Shown: positions 47,400 through 56,554 of the stretch, in pieces
How the letters are laid out: each line of letters begins with the position of its first letter
Numbering within the stretch: the stretch's first letter is position 1
DNA from: Nonlabens xiamenensis
GTDB taxonomy: Bacteria > Bacteroidota > Bacteroidia > Flavobacteriales > Flavobacteriaceae
Length of the DNA: 64,000 nucleotides
Direction: 5' to 3'
Assembly: GCF_003865345.1 (NCBI RefSeq)
Contig: NZ_RMVE01000001.1
Location: 372,001-436,000 of the forward strand
The notes under the pieces: generated by a model
What the model was told of the DNA's origin: nothing
Seen by the model: only the letters and a program-made list of their open reading frames with translations
Databases searched by the model: none
Translations under genes and position numbers: made by a program

Positions 47400-47606
47400 A
47401 TGATGTTTGCAAATATTGGTTTGGCCATGCCTGGCGCTTTGAGCATTACGTTGATCGTAGTGGTGGTATTGCTGCTTTTTGGAGGAAAAAAGATTCCAGA
47501 ATTGATGCGCGGCCTGGGTGGTGGTATCAAAGAATTCAAGGATGCTTCTAAAGACGATGATAATTCATCCAAAAATTCAGAAGATAAAAAAGGCTTGGAT
47601 TCTTAG
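47400..47606 (+). CDS. tatA: Sec-independent protein translocase TatA/E
   Basis: 68 residues. A short N-terminal transmembrane helix (about 12-27) ends in the FGGKKIPEL motif, followed by an amphipathic helix and an acidic, serine-rich tail ([14 protein letters not shown]). It forms the pore-type oligomer of twin-arginine translocation. It stands alone, without tatB or tatC, with its own promoter and a strong terminator. A second ATG at 47403 is available. Confidence 0.93.
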   Translation: MMFANIGLAMPGALSITLIVVVVLLLFGGKKIPELMRGLGGGIKEFKDASKDDDNSSKNSEDKKGLDS

Positions 47607-47627
47607 CGCTTTAATTGACAAGACTAC

Positions 47628-47659
47628 AAAACCCGATTCTAATAGAATCGGGTTTTTTT
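47628..47659 (+). terminator. Terminator of tatA, probably bidirectional
   Basis: ACCCGATTC and GAATCGGGT form a perfect stem around a five-base loop, followed by seven T. The complement also ends in TTTT, so it can serve the convergent gene at 47718 as well. Confidence 0.88.
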
Positions 47660-47717
47660 GTTTCTTAAAGAAAGTTCCATCGTAAATTATGGTTCTCCAA
47701 TGACGATAAATACCCGT

Positions 47718-50700
47718 CTATTCCTTTGAAAGCCCTTTCTGTAAGACCTGCTTAATGCCTTCCAGATGATCGGTAAATTCCATTATTTGCCCTAGCATTT
47801 GTGCCATTTGATTTTGGCCACCCATACTGTTCAACTTGTTATTTTTAGCAAAAATCTCTTTCATTTCTGTCCATCGCTTTTGTTCTGACGGACTGATCAC
47901 CCCCAATATCTCCTTGAACTTTAATAAATTGGCCTCAGCAGCACTGGTCAAGGTTTGGGATTCGCTTTCATAATGTGCCAACAGCAAAATTTGCAATTCA
48001 GCATCATCCATGATAGGTACAACCTTGGCCACCAGCTTGTTCATATCTCGATAAGAACCTTGTAGTTTAAAGCTGGGCTCGGTTCGATAGGCATCCTCCA
48101 TACCTGCACTTTGAATATAGGCCTGATTCACTTTCAACACCGTATCTCTCACCTTAATGACTTTTTGTAATACAGCCATATAGTCTGCTATCTCTTGTGT
48201 GCTGTGATTCCCTTTCAATTGAGTGTCCTCCAACGGAACAGCTTTTTGGTCTACTCCGGATCGCTGTACCCGATCAATCAAGGTATAAACATCATCAAAA
48301 TGTTTATTGGACAGCTCCTGCAATACAGGATTGCTGGTCAATGCGTTCTCGATTAAGCTAAGTTCAAACAAATGTGACGTATCGCCAATGATGTCCCCCA
48401 GGTTATAAATATCGGCACGGTTGGCCAACATGTCCGGAATCTGGAATTTCTCTCCGCTTTCCGTGTAGGGGTTTCCAGCCATAATAACGCAAAATTTCTT
48501 ACTGCGCAGGTCATAAGTTTTTGGCTTACCGTTGAACACACCTTCAATTTTTCTGGTTCCATCAGACAGGCTGATAAATTTTTGTAGGAACTCTGGATGG
48601 CAATGCTGTATATCATCCAGGTACAACATCACATTGTCTCCCATCTCAAAGGCCAAGTTCAATTTTTTAAGCTCTTCACGGGTGGCTGCATTTCCCGCTG
48701 CTTCGGGATCTACCGAAGTGATATCATGCCCAATGGCCGGACCATTAATCTTCATAAATATAAGACCCAAACGGTTGGCCACATACTCCATCAAAGTCGT
48801 TTTACCGTATCCTGGCGGAGAAATCAGCAAGAGCAATCCCATGCGGTCGGTGCGTTTGTTATCTCCCACAGTACCTAATTGCTTGGCCAGGTTATCTCCA
48901 ATCAAAGGGAAGTACACTTGATCAATCAATTTATTGCGAACGAATGAGCTGAGCACTCTCGGCTTGAACTCTTCCAGTCGCAATTGTTCCTTCAAATCTT
49001 CCGTGACTTGGTGCTTGGCTTTCCTGAAGCTTTCATACGCAGGAACCTGCACGCGAGCAAAATCACCCAATCGATTCATAAATTCATGGTAATCAAAATG
49101 ATATACACCATCTTCGATCAAGGCGTGGGATCCTTTACAGCCATCTATCTTTTCATACGGTTGGATAGCAAGGACATCGGTGGCAATAAGTTCAGCGTAA
49201 AGGATAATGGCAACGGCCTCATCAATGTACTCTTGTGTGATGCCAGTAGCATTGGCTTTCGCGAAAGCGGCCACCCATTGACGAGCCAGTTCTACCTTTC
49301 CAGCTTCTGTATCACAGGCTTCCAGGCCATGTTTGAATTTAAGATCAGCGTTTTGTTCCTTCATCTTTCTCTCAAAGGCATCTTTGAGTTCAAGGGCAGG
49401 TCCGCTGACAGTAAAATGGTTATTGTCCTTCAGTTCTTCCAGCAAATAGGTCGCCATATTCCGAGCCGCTTCTTCTCTCATTTGTGGCTTCCAATCCAAC
49501 ATTTCCTGCTGCAATTCATCAATGATCACATGGTACTCGCTACTGTTGGGAAAAACTTCCAACACCTCTCCAGCATTTTTTATCAAACGGTCCAAGGACT
49601 TTTGCTGATTGGCATTGATGGCGTTCCAGAAAAATTGCGCCTGGGCCCGTATGGTGGCAGTATACACCAATAATCCCAGATCCTGGTGCTTATGCAACAA
49701 CGCAGATAGTATCAAGGCCGCATCGTGGTCATGAACACCTTTGACATAACCACCAGAATAATTTCCGCTGGCAACCTCCCGTACTTTTTCCAGCAAGGAC
49801 TCCTGACTTAATTTGATCAGGTCTTCCCGTCCAGTCGATTCAAACAGGGAATAGGCCAAATATTCAGCGCGATAAACCTGAGCATTTTCTGATACCAATT
49901 CCTGGTCCCAAAGCGGTTTTGACTGCAACAGCAATTCGTGTTGTAGCTCTTGGTAGAAATCAGTTCCGGTCAAATGGTAAAAAAGTTGGTCGCTCTTATT
50001 GACGATGGTCAAGTCCAGTTGTTGTTTGTTGACTCCAAACCTGTGTTTTCCTAGTTTGATGACGCTGTCGCCGTCTTCGTAGAGTTCGTTTTTATCTTTG
50101 AGTTTGCGCAAAGCATCCTCACGAGCCACCTTCATGGCCGTTTCAATGGATTCTGCCTTACCTCCATCACCTAGTTCCTTGAGAGATTTGATGATATCAC
50201 GTACCTTATTGATCATCAAATCACTGGCAAAATAGGCGTTGATCTCGGTGATACTGCCCAATGATTGCGAGCGTTTTTGCGCACCTTTCAGAATACGTTG
50301 GGCGGCATTCTGCAAGGCAATAGCCTTTTTGTTGCGCGCCTCTACCAGGTTGTTTTTCCTGTTGTCAAATGCGGCGTAAACCTCCTCCCGTTTTTCAATA
50401 ATTTCGGTGATATAGGTTTCATAATCAGCAAATTTCCCCTCCAGTTCTTCCAGTTGGATAGAGATCTTGGTCAGGTATTCATCGCATTTTTCTGGTGTAT
50501 CCGCAATATCCAGATAGTTGATGATACTTTGGTCGATCAGTTTGAGCTGTGCGGCAAAATCAGCTTGTGCCTCCTTCTTTCCAACGCTCTTGATCTTGTT
50601 TTTGATGGCGGCTTTGACCTGATTAATCGTAGCAAAGATCAAAGAAATGCTTTCTATGATTTTGGTAGAATGTGAGGTGTCTTCAATGTCCAGATTGGAA

Positions 50701-52628
50701 ACAATTTCAATCAGCAATTCAAGATCTTCGGCGATCTGGTTGACCTCTTTTTCCAATGCCTTAATCTCGATGACTTTACCCGTGTTTTCTAAGGCCGCTT
50801 TCTTTTCTTCAACTAAGTCTTGATAGGGCGCCAAGGCCTTATCATCCAGTAAAAAAGTAACCGCACGCCGAGAAATAGTTTCATTTTGGGTGACGATTTG
50901 CTCCTCCAGGTCTTTGATGAAATCATCGTTGACATAACGGATCTCATAAAGACCTATGACTTCCCCACGTAGACTGCGCAACTGGGTCAATAACTGTACA
51001 AAATCGTTGATGCTTTTAAAAGAAGTACTCTTGACCTTATCAAAAAGTGCTTTGGCTTTCGCAGCAATGTCTTTGGTTTGCTTTTCTGCCTGGCGGCGCA
51101 ATTGTTTTACCTTTTCAAACTCGTCAATAGCAGCATTGGCGGCTTTATTGATTTCTTTTAAAGGTAAATTGAGTTCTTGCGCCTCTTTTTCTGGTATCCA
51201 GTAATAGGCGTCTAGGATGTCTTTGGAAGATTTAGCGATATCATCGTACAAACCTTCATAACTATCTTCTTTATTGAGCAGGGTAATTAACTCGTTGGCC
51301 TCTGCCATGGCTTTGACGATATCCTTGTTCCCAATCTTATAGAGCAAGGTATCCTGATGTTCAGAAGGCATGATGTCTCCCTTTAAATAGGGGGTCTGCC
51401 AGATCTGAATCATATGGTGTTTGGTTTGCTCATCCTCTGTTCTGAAATAGCAGAGTTCGCCCTTGTCCAAAATGGTAAAACCATTACATACAATCGGGGT
51501 CTTGACCTCTTGGTCAATCACATTGTAGGACATCAACACGTATAAACCTTCTTCAGGGTTATAAAATATATACATGTGGTCTTCACCATTGGGCGAAGCA
51601 ATCTTTTGCTGGTATTTCAACGTACCTACATCCGTAGGAAATACATTGTAAGCGCCGGTTTGCAGGTAATACCCACTGGGAAAGATAATTCCCTGGTCGT
51701 CAGGTAACAGGACTGCTGCTTGAGACAGGCTATCGATTTTTTCTACTTGCTTGATCTTGTGGTTATAAACAAAATACCTGGTATTTTCCTGAAAAGGTTT
51801 GATCTCCATGATCACCAAGTTCCCTAGATCGGCATAGCGGTATTGCCCATCGTCAAGTGTTTGGTCCCGGTGCTCCACATCTTCCCGGTAGATCCCTTGT
51901 CCGTCTTCCGTATTGTCTTCTACCTTGATGGTCAGATCACCGCCGATGGTTTCAACAAAAACTTTGTCCAAAATTGACACATGGGCATGCGTCCCGTAGC
52001 GCTGATTATCGCGGCCTGCTTCCTTCCACTCAAACCCGTATTGCGATGGAAACCTAAATTCGTGCTCGCTTCTATTGTCCACATAATTGAGCTTGCCATC
52101 GTTGATCAGCCATTTAAAAGTCTTGATATCGGTTACCGAATCGCTGAGCTGAAACACCATGTGCAAATAATTGCCCATAACCGCAAATTTTGAAAAAATG
52201 GTGTTGCGGTAATATTTGTAAAGGTTCTGGAAATCCGTCAAAAAGAGGGGATCCTGAATCAAGTCAAGGCCACTCTCGCTTTCGCGAAAGCGCAATTCAC
52301 CAGCTTCACCTTCTGATCGATCAAATTCATACACACTAAACACATCGCTGAGTTGGATCTCTGTGCGCAAACCAAAATGCACGTTATAACCAAATAAGCT
52401 CGTCTTTCCAAAGGATACGATATCTCTGGCAATGCAATTGTTCTCTGTATTGACACGATCATTGGCAATCAAGCGTGTTTCCAGCGAACCAAATACCTTT
52501 GTACGCTCCGCATTGAGCACTGACAAACGTTGCTGTAGATCATTTTTCTGCTTGAGCAAACGGCTCTGGATGATCTCGTAAGTTCCTGAGTCTAGTTGAG
52601 TAGTGTCTTTATGTTGGTTTTCTGCCAT
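47718..52628 (-). CDS. Giant AAA ATPase with coiled-coil N-terminal region (DUF3686-like)
   Basis: 1636 residues. The long N-terminal part has an all-beta/DUF3686-like region followed by coiled coils (about 500-850). The C-terminal third is an AAA domain with Walker A SPPGYGKTT near residue 1270 and Walker B MLYLDDIQH. Homologues are often labelled DNA-repair ATPases, but the neighbours (flotillin, YqiJ-like, PspA, YjfI-like) point to membrane-stress biology. The start is ATG 52628 (MAENQHKD); the frame runs 23 codons further into the structured element without an ATG. Palindrome copies at 49255-49268 (AFAKA) and 52278-52291 (FRES). Confidence 0.82.
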   Translation of the reverse strand: MAENQHKDTTQLDSGTYEIIQSRLLKQKNDLQQRLSVLNAERTKVFGSLETRLIANDRVNTENNCIARDIVSFGKTSLFGYNVHFGLRTEIQLSDVFSVYEFDRSEGEAGELRFRESESGLDLIQDPLFLTDFQNLYKYYRNTIFSKFAVMGNYLHMVFQLSDSVTDIKTFKWLINDGKLNYVDNRSEHEFRFPSQYGFEWKEAGRDNQRYGTHAHVSILDKVFVETIGGDLTIKVEDNTEDGQGIYREDVEHRDQTLDDGQYRYADLGNLVIMEIKPFQENTRYFVYNHKIKQVEKIDSLSQAAVLLPDDQGIIFPSGYYLQTGAYNVFPTDVGTLKYQQKIASPNGEDHMYIFYNPEEGLYVLMSYNVIDQEVKTPIVCNGFTILDKGELCYFRTEDEQTKHHMIQIWQTPYLKGDIMPSEHQDTLLYKIGNKDIVKAMAEANELITLLNKEDSYEGLYDDIAKSSKDILDAYYWIPEKEAQELNLPLKEINKAANAAIDEFEKVKQLRRQAEKQTKDIAAKAKALFDKVKSTSFKSINDFVQLLTQLRSLRGEVIGLYEIRYVNDDFIKDLEEQIVTQNETISRRAVTFLLDDKALAPYQDLVEEKKAALENTGKVIEIKALEKEVNQIAEDLELLIEIVSNLDIEDTSHSTKIIESISLIFATINQVKAAIKNKIKSVGKKEAQADFAAQLKLIDQSIINYLDIADTPEKCDEYLTKISIQLEELEGKFADYETYITEIIEKREEVYAAFDNRKNNLVEARNKKAIALQNAAQRILKGAQKRSQSLGSITEINAYFASDLMINKVRDIIKSLKELGDGGKAESIETAMKVAREDALRKLKDKNELYEDGDSVIKLGKHRFGVNKQQLDLTIVNKSDQLFYHLTGTDFYQELQHELLLQSKPLWDQELVSENAQVYRAEYLAYSLFESTGREDLIKLSQESLLEKVREVASGNYSGGYVKGVHDHDAALILSALLHKHQDLGLLVYTATIRAQAQFFWNAINANQQKSLDRLIKNAGEVLEVFPNSSEYHVIIDELQQEMLDWKPQMREEAARNMATYLLEELKDNNHFTVSGPALELKDAFERKMKEQNADLKFKHGLEACDTEAGKVELARQWVAAFAKANATGITQEYIDEAVAIILYAELIATDVLAIQPYEKIDGCKGSHALIEDGVYHFDYHEFMNRLGDFARVQVPAYESFRKAKHQVTEDLKEQLRLEEFKPRVLSSFVRNKLIDQVYFPLIGDNLAKQLGTVGDNKRTDRMGLLLLISPPGYGKTTLMEYVANRLGLIFMKINGPAIGHDITSVDPEAAGNAATREELKKLNLAFEMGDNVMLYLDDIQHCHPEFLQKFISLSDGTRKIEGVFNGKPKTYDLRSKKFCVIMAGNPYTESGEKFQIPDMLANRADIYNLGDIIGDTSHLFELSLIENALTSNPVLQELSNKHFDDVYTLIDRVQRSGVDQKAVPLEDTQLKGNHSTQEIADYMAVLQKVIKVRDTVLKVNQAYIQSAGMEDAYRTEPSFKLQGSYRDMNKLVAKVVPIMDDAELQILLLAHYESESQTLTSAAEANLLKFKEILGVISPSEQKRWTEMKEIFAKNNKLNSMGGQNQMAQMLGQIMEFTDHLEGIKQVLQKGLSKE
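49255..49268. repeat. Iterated palindrome, in AAA ATPase gene (AFAKA)
   Basis: Perfect 14-bp copy. Confidence 0.95.
52278..52291. repeat. Iterated palindrome, in AAA ATPase gene (FRES)
   Basis: Perfect copy, 16 bp with flanks. Confidence 0.95.
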
Positions 52629-52680
52629 TGAAAGTAGAATCGTAGTTGATGGTATGTAGTTTATAAAGTTCGCGCGCTCT

Positions 52681-52825
52681 AGGGATAACAGCGGCATCCT
52701 TTTGAGACCTCACAGGTGGTTGAAACCTGTGAGGTATTCAAAAGATATAGTACGTCGTCTATGCTCAGCATAAACTCCTAGCCCGACACTTTTCTTTCCT
52801 GGGAAAGAAGAGTGGAGCGCCCCAG
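52681..52825. ncRNA. Structured intergenic element, copy 2 of 2
   Basis: Same blocks as 25751-25836: AGGGATAnCAnCGGCATCCT (52681-52700), AGATATAGT (52743-52751), TAGCCCG (52779-52785) and CGCCCCAG (52818-52825). The variable parts are again hairpins but of different sequence: TTTTGA/TCAAAA around an 11-bp ACCTCACAGGT stem (52700-52743) and a CTTTCC/GGAAAG hairpin (52787-52813). Between copies the hairpin sequences differ while complementarity is kept. It follows the flotillin stop by 9 nt on the minus strand, the same relative place as copy 1. Confidence 0.55.
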
Positions 52826-52833
52826 AAATGGTG

Positions 52834-54903
52834 CTATATATTCCCCAACTTCTTATTACTCAATCCCATTCCCTTGGCCAAGTTCATCAAGTTGCTCAGC
52901 ATATTTTGCTCATCGCCGTCATTAGACTTATTCTGTAGATTGCTCAACAGATTGGCGATGGTGAGGTTCTTAATATCCTCAGAGCTGATGTTATACTTGT
53001 CTGTAAACTCCTTTACTTTGTCCAGTAAATTACCCTTGACATCTTCGCTGCCTAAAATGGCATCCTTTACTTCAGTCACTGTTTCAGAATGGCTTACAAG
53101 TCTATCATAGCCTTTGGCTTTAGTGATTTGACCGATTATTTGTTCAAAGAACATGGTCTCACCACCCACGATATCAATCTTGGCAGCTTTCAAAGCATCA
53201 CCTATCACCTGTGCTTGTGCATCGGCAATATCTTTTTGGATGTTGATTTGAGCCAAATCTACTTGAAGTTCTTTGTCCAGACGTAGCTTGAACTCTTCGT
53301 GGTCTTTACCAACTCCGTCAAGTTTCTTCATCGCTTCAGCCTTCTCTTCAATTCCTGCAGCATCTGCAAGGGCTTTTTCTTTGATTACTTCAGCTTCAGC
53401 CAATCCGTCTTTGCGTTTGGCTTCTGCTTTGGCACTAATACCACTGGCCTCAGCCTCGGCCTTTTTCTGGATAATTAAGGCATCTACTATTCCCTGACGC
53501 TCGCTGGCCTCAGCTTTGGCATGCATTACTTGTGCTTCAGAAAGTCCTACGGTAGCTTCTTCCTTGGCTTGTGCCTCGGCCAGGATTTTACGTGCTTCTG
53601 CCTCTTTTTCACTGGCTTCTTTATGCGCCAATGCTTCTATATTGATCTCTTCTGCTTTTTGAATGGCAGCTTGTTTGGAGGCCTCGGCAGCTTTGGTAAC
53701 CTTGATCAAGTCGTCCTGTGCTTTTGCTTCTGCATTGGTAATCGCTACCTGCTTGGCACGATCTGCAGTTTTGAAAGCCTCAATATCCTTCATGTTTTCC
53801 TGCTCCTCAACCACTCCTTTTTCAAGCACTACTCGATCTCTGATGACGTCCTGAATATTCTTTTTCTCGACTTCAACTACCTTTTCCTTCTCGATCTGAG
53901 CTAGGGTTACTACTCTTTCACGTTCGGTCATTTCGAGCAATCGATCCTTTTCTACCCTTTCGGTCTCAACGGCATCGGTACGTTGCTTGTTCTTTTCGGC
54001 CACGATGATTTGGCGTTGCATATTTTCTTCAGCTACCTTCACTTTTTCTTCGGTAGCAATACGGGCCGTTTCTGATTTAAGGCGCTCTTCTTCGGCTACC
54101 TTCAGTGTTTCTGCCTCTTCACGGGATTTAATGTTAGAGATCTCGCGTTTTTGCTGTTCTTCTTTTTCGGCCAGTTGCTTGTCCAGTTCCAAAATAGCTT
54201 CACGGGCCTCAACATCCTGTTTGCGGATGGTCTTTTCTTCATCGCGCTTGATCAGATTGGCTTTGATATTTTGTGCTGCAGTGAGGTCGGTGATTTTCTT
54301 GATACCCTCTGCATCCAAAATATTATCTGGCTTAAGGTGCTCCACGCTGGTTTGCTCCAAAAAGTCAATTGCACAATCCTCCAGGGTATAACCGTTCAGA
54401 TCGGTTCCGATGATGTCTACAATCTCATCGCGGAATTCTCGACGGGCTTCATAAAGATCAATGAATTGAAACTTTTTCCCCACGGTCTTGAGTGCTTCAG
54501 AAAACTTGGCTTCAAACAGGTCTTCCAGGGTCTCAATGCGCGAAGCTCTCTGTACGCCAATGGTCTGGGCAACTTTTTTAATGAATTCGACCTCATTATT
54601 GACGCGCACAAAGAAGGCTACCTTGATATCAGCCCGCATATTGTCCTTACAGATCAGTCCTTCCACACCCATACGCTCGATCTGAATCTTTTTGACTGAT
54701 ATGTCCATGGTTTCTACCCGATGGAAGACAGGAACTACATAAAGTCCTTTGTCGGTGGCGACTTTGGTCCCGCCAAAACCAGTACGCACCAGTGCTTGTC
54801 CCTGGTGGACTTTTTTGTAGAACATTGCGATAATCGCAAAGTAAACGATGATAAGGAACAGAAGTATGCCGACTCCTGTAACGATAATTGATAAAATATC
54901 CAT
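52834..54903 (-). CDS. Flotillin family protein (YqiK-like)
   Basis: 689 residues. One N-terminal transmembrane segment (about 3-26), an SPFH/band-7 domain (about 30-230) and a very long coiled coil (about 210-560) with Ala/Glu repeats (AEAKRKDGLAEAEV) typical of flotillins. It scaffolds membrane microdomains. It is encoded next to a YqiJ-like protein, PspA and a giant AAA ATPase on the same strand, matching the yqiJK arrangement known from other bacteria. The ATG at 54903 is 72 bp after the YqiJ-like stop. Confidence 0.9.
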   Translation of the reverse strand: MDILSIIVTGVGILLFLIIVYFAIIAMFYKKVHQGQALVRTGFGGTKVATDKGLYVVPVFHRVETMDISVKKIQIERMGVEGLICKDNMRADIKVAFFVRVNNEVEFIKKVAQTIGVQRASRIETLEDLFEAKFSEALKTVGKKFQFIDLYEARREFRDEIVDIIGTDLNGYTLEDCAIDFLEQTSVEHLKPDNILDAEGIKKITDLTAAQNIKANLIKRDEEKTIRKQDVEAREAILELDKQLAEKEEQQKREISNIKSREEAETLKVAEEERLKSETARIATEEKVKVAEENMQRQIIVAEKNKQRTDAVETERVEKDRLLEMTERERVVTLAQIEKEKVVEVEKKNIQDVIRDRVVLEKGVVEEQENMKDIEAFKTADRAKQVAITNAEAKAQDDLIKVTKAAEASKQAAIQKAEEINIEALAHKEASEKEAEARKILAEAQAKEEATVGLSEAQVMHAKAEASERQGIVDALIIQKKAEAEASGISAKAEAKRKDGLAEAEVIKEKALADAAGIEEKAEAMKKLDGVGKDHEEFKLRLDKELQVDLAQINIQKDIADAQAQVIGDALKAAKIDIVGGETMFFEQIIGQITKAKGYDRLVSHSETVTEVKDAILGSEDVKGNLLDKVKEFTDKYNISSEDIKNLTIANLLSNLQNKSNDGDEQNMLSNLMNLAKGMGLSNKKLGNI

Positions 54904-54975
54904 GCTTGTTGTTTATTTGTTTTAAGGTTGATTTATTTAATTGATAAGTGCGTCCCAAAATTGGGAACCACAATT

Positions 54976-55686
54976 TTAGATCTTACTGACATAATAATAG
55001 CTCTTGTCATCTGCGGCCTTGATGATAAGTACGCTTTCGCGAAAGCGCAATTCTGATCCGTCCAAAGATTTGACATAAATGCTCATACTATTCCCATCAG
55101 CCATCACTTCGGCATTGCCCAATTTCGTTCCTGAAATAGTGGACAAGAGTAAGGCTTCCCTACCGATAAAATCTACAGCACGATCGCCGTCCTTATTCAA
55201 GTGTTTAAAAAAGGATTTGAAGGGCGTTGTACAGATCTTGGTTAAAATCAGGGAGGGGATCAAACTGATCAGCACTATGGCATAACCGATGCTCAGGTCA
55301 TAAGTACCTGTAACAGTAGTGGTAATGACACTGATGAACCACCATAGGAATATCCAAAAGGTAAAGGTGAACATAAATGGCAGCCCTACAAAGTTGAAGT
55401 AGATCAATACGATCTGCCACCATTTGAGTTTTCTGGTGCCTTTATTGACTACGTGTTCCCGGTCTACTTCAGCATTGGCCACATCCTGAAAGTCAAGATT
55501 ACCCCCTTCTATACCTGAATCCAGATCAACATCTGCATCCACATCCACATCGATATCTACATCTACATCCAGATCAAAATCAATCCCACTGATCATGGTA
55601 AATATCCAGTACAGGATAAGAATGATCAACAAGACCGTTAGGGTCAGGTTGACTTCAGAAAATAATATGTTGAGGTAGTTGTCCAA
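54976..55686 (-). CDS. YqiJ-like membrane protein with acidic tandem repeat
   Basis: 236 residues. Three or four transmembrane helices and a C-terminal beta-rich (OB/NfeD-like) domain (about 165-236) resemble YqiJ, the partner of YqiK flotillins. A run of alternating Asp and hydrophobic residues (Asp36 to Asp56: DFDLDVDVDIDVDVDADVDL) is encoded by hexanucleotide repeats and is odd next to a membrane helix. The only available start is TTG at 55686, because an in-frame TAA lies 15 nt upstream and the first ATG (residue 31) is too late. Palindrome at 55033-55046 (ELRFRES). Confidence 0.78.
   Translation of the reverse strand: MDNYLNILFSEVNLTLTVLLIILILYWIFTMISGIDFDLDVDVDIDVDVDADVDLDSGIEGGNLDFQDVANAEVDREHVVNKGTRKLKWWQIVLIYFNFVGLPFMFTFTFWIFLWWFISVITTTVTGTYDLSIGYAIVLISLIPSLILTKICTTPFKSFFKHLNKDGDRAVDFIGREALLLSTISGTKLGNAEVMADGNSMSIYVKSLDGSELRFRESVLIIKAADDKSYYYVSKI
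55033..55046. repeat. Iterated palindrome, in YqiJ-like gene (FRES)
   Basis: Perfect copy, 16 bp with flanks. Confidence 0.95.
55517..55580 (-). repeat. Hexanucleotide repeat tract within the YqiJ-like gene
   Basis: Imperfect repeats of GATGTG/GATATC-type hexamers on the coding strand encode alternating Asp and Val/Ile/Leu. The period of 6 keeps the reading frame if copies are gained or lost. Confidence 0.6.
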
Positions 55687-55726
55687 TGGAGGTTGGTGTT
55701 ATAGGTTATAGTTTGTGGGCAATATA

Positions 55727-55768
55727 CATCCCGCTGGAAATACTGTTCCCATCGGGATGCTTTTTTTT
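55727..55768 (+). terminator. Hairpin with T-tract, possible terminator
   Basis: CATCCCG (55727-55733) pairs with CGGGATG (55753-55759) and is followed by C and eight T. It would terminate plus-strand transcription, although both flanking genes are on the minus strand; the loop of 19 nt is long. Weak support. Confidence 0.3.
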
Positions 55769-55829
55769 GATTGAATAGGAGAAGCAAGCTTTACACAAAC
55801 ATGAAAAGGCTGCTGAAACCTACAGATTT

Positions 55830-56543
55830 TTAGGCGTCGTTTTTATCAATGCCTAGTTTTTCTTTGAGTGCAGCAAGATCGTCCTCGACTTTGGCTTCTT
55901 GGGTATCTGCTGCTGCATCAATTTCTTCGTCAATACTGGTCTTGTTTTTGGCAAGATCACCATAAGCTTCGGCCAGGGCTTCATCCTGGGCGACTTTTTC
56001 CTTCATACGCTCCAGCATACTCACAGTACCGGCACTGTCCAATTCTGCCATTTGTTTGTTGACGTTTTTAGTAGCGTCACTTACTTTAACCCTGGCTTTG
56101 AGTGTTTTCAACTCATTTTCCCAATTGGATATATTGGCTTTGATACGTTCGATGGTGGATTTGAGTTGTTCCACATTGGCTTCAAACTTTTGGGTTTCAT
56201 CCTGAGCGCGTTGCCTATTCTTTTCGGCCGTCTCTTTCTTGGCCAAAGCTTCCTTGGCCAAACGATCAGCTTCGGCAGATTCCATATCACCAGAATGCGC
56301 CTTTTTCAGGATCAAAATGGCTTTGCTTTCATAGTCTTTGGCTTTAGCCTCAAACTCATCTCGATCATTTTTTGATCGGATGGCCAATGCTTTGACCTGG
56401 GCCATGGCCTCGACACTTTTATTAAGGTCTTCTTTCATGTCACGGATGCCCTGTTCAGTCATTTTGATGGGGTCTTCCATATTATCTACAGCGGCATTGG
56501 CCTCAGCCTGTCCGATTTTAAAAAGTCGTTTAAATATATTCAT
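55830..56543 (-). CDS. PspA/IM30 family protein
   Basis: 237 residues, entirely helical coiled coil, beginning MNIFKRLFKIGQAEANAAVDNMEDPIKM, where the DNMEDPIKM segment is typical of PspA/IM30 and YjfJ. These ESCRT-III-like proteins bind damaged inner membrane and preserve its integrity. It follows the YjfI-like gene by 11 bp and precedes the YqiJ/YqiK pair. The four-gene grouping suggests one membrane-maintenance module. Confidence 0.9.
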   Translation of the reverse strand: MNIFKRLFKIGQAEANAAVDNMEDPIKMTEQGIRDMKEDLNKSVEAMAQVKALAIRSKNDRDEFEAKAKDYESKAILILKKAHSGDMESAEADRLAKEALAKKETAEKNRQRAQDETQKFEANVEQLKSTIERIKANISNWENELKTLKARVKVSDATKNVNKQMAELDSAGTVSMLERMKEKVAQDEALAEAYGDLAKNKTSIDEEIDAAADTQEAKVEDDLAALKEKLGIDKNDA

Positions 56544-56554
56544 GGTGTTGGTAT

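Noticed and set aside
50265-50675. Open frame opposite the AAA ATPase coiled coil
   Set aside because: Long antisense frames are common opposite coiled-coil genes; no start signal or homology is visible. The same applies to 48984-49673.
53521-54699. Several Phe/Leu- or Ser-rich frames opposite the flotillin gene
   Set aside because: They are complements of Ala/Glu/Lys-rich coiled-coil codons, not genes.
6267-55046. Palindrome as a transcription terminator or parS/KOPS site
   Set aside because: Copies lie inside genes without T-tracts, are spread evenly rather than clustered, and are symmetric so cannot give direction as KOPS do.
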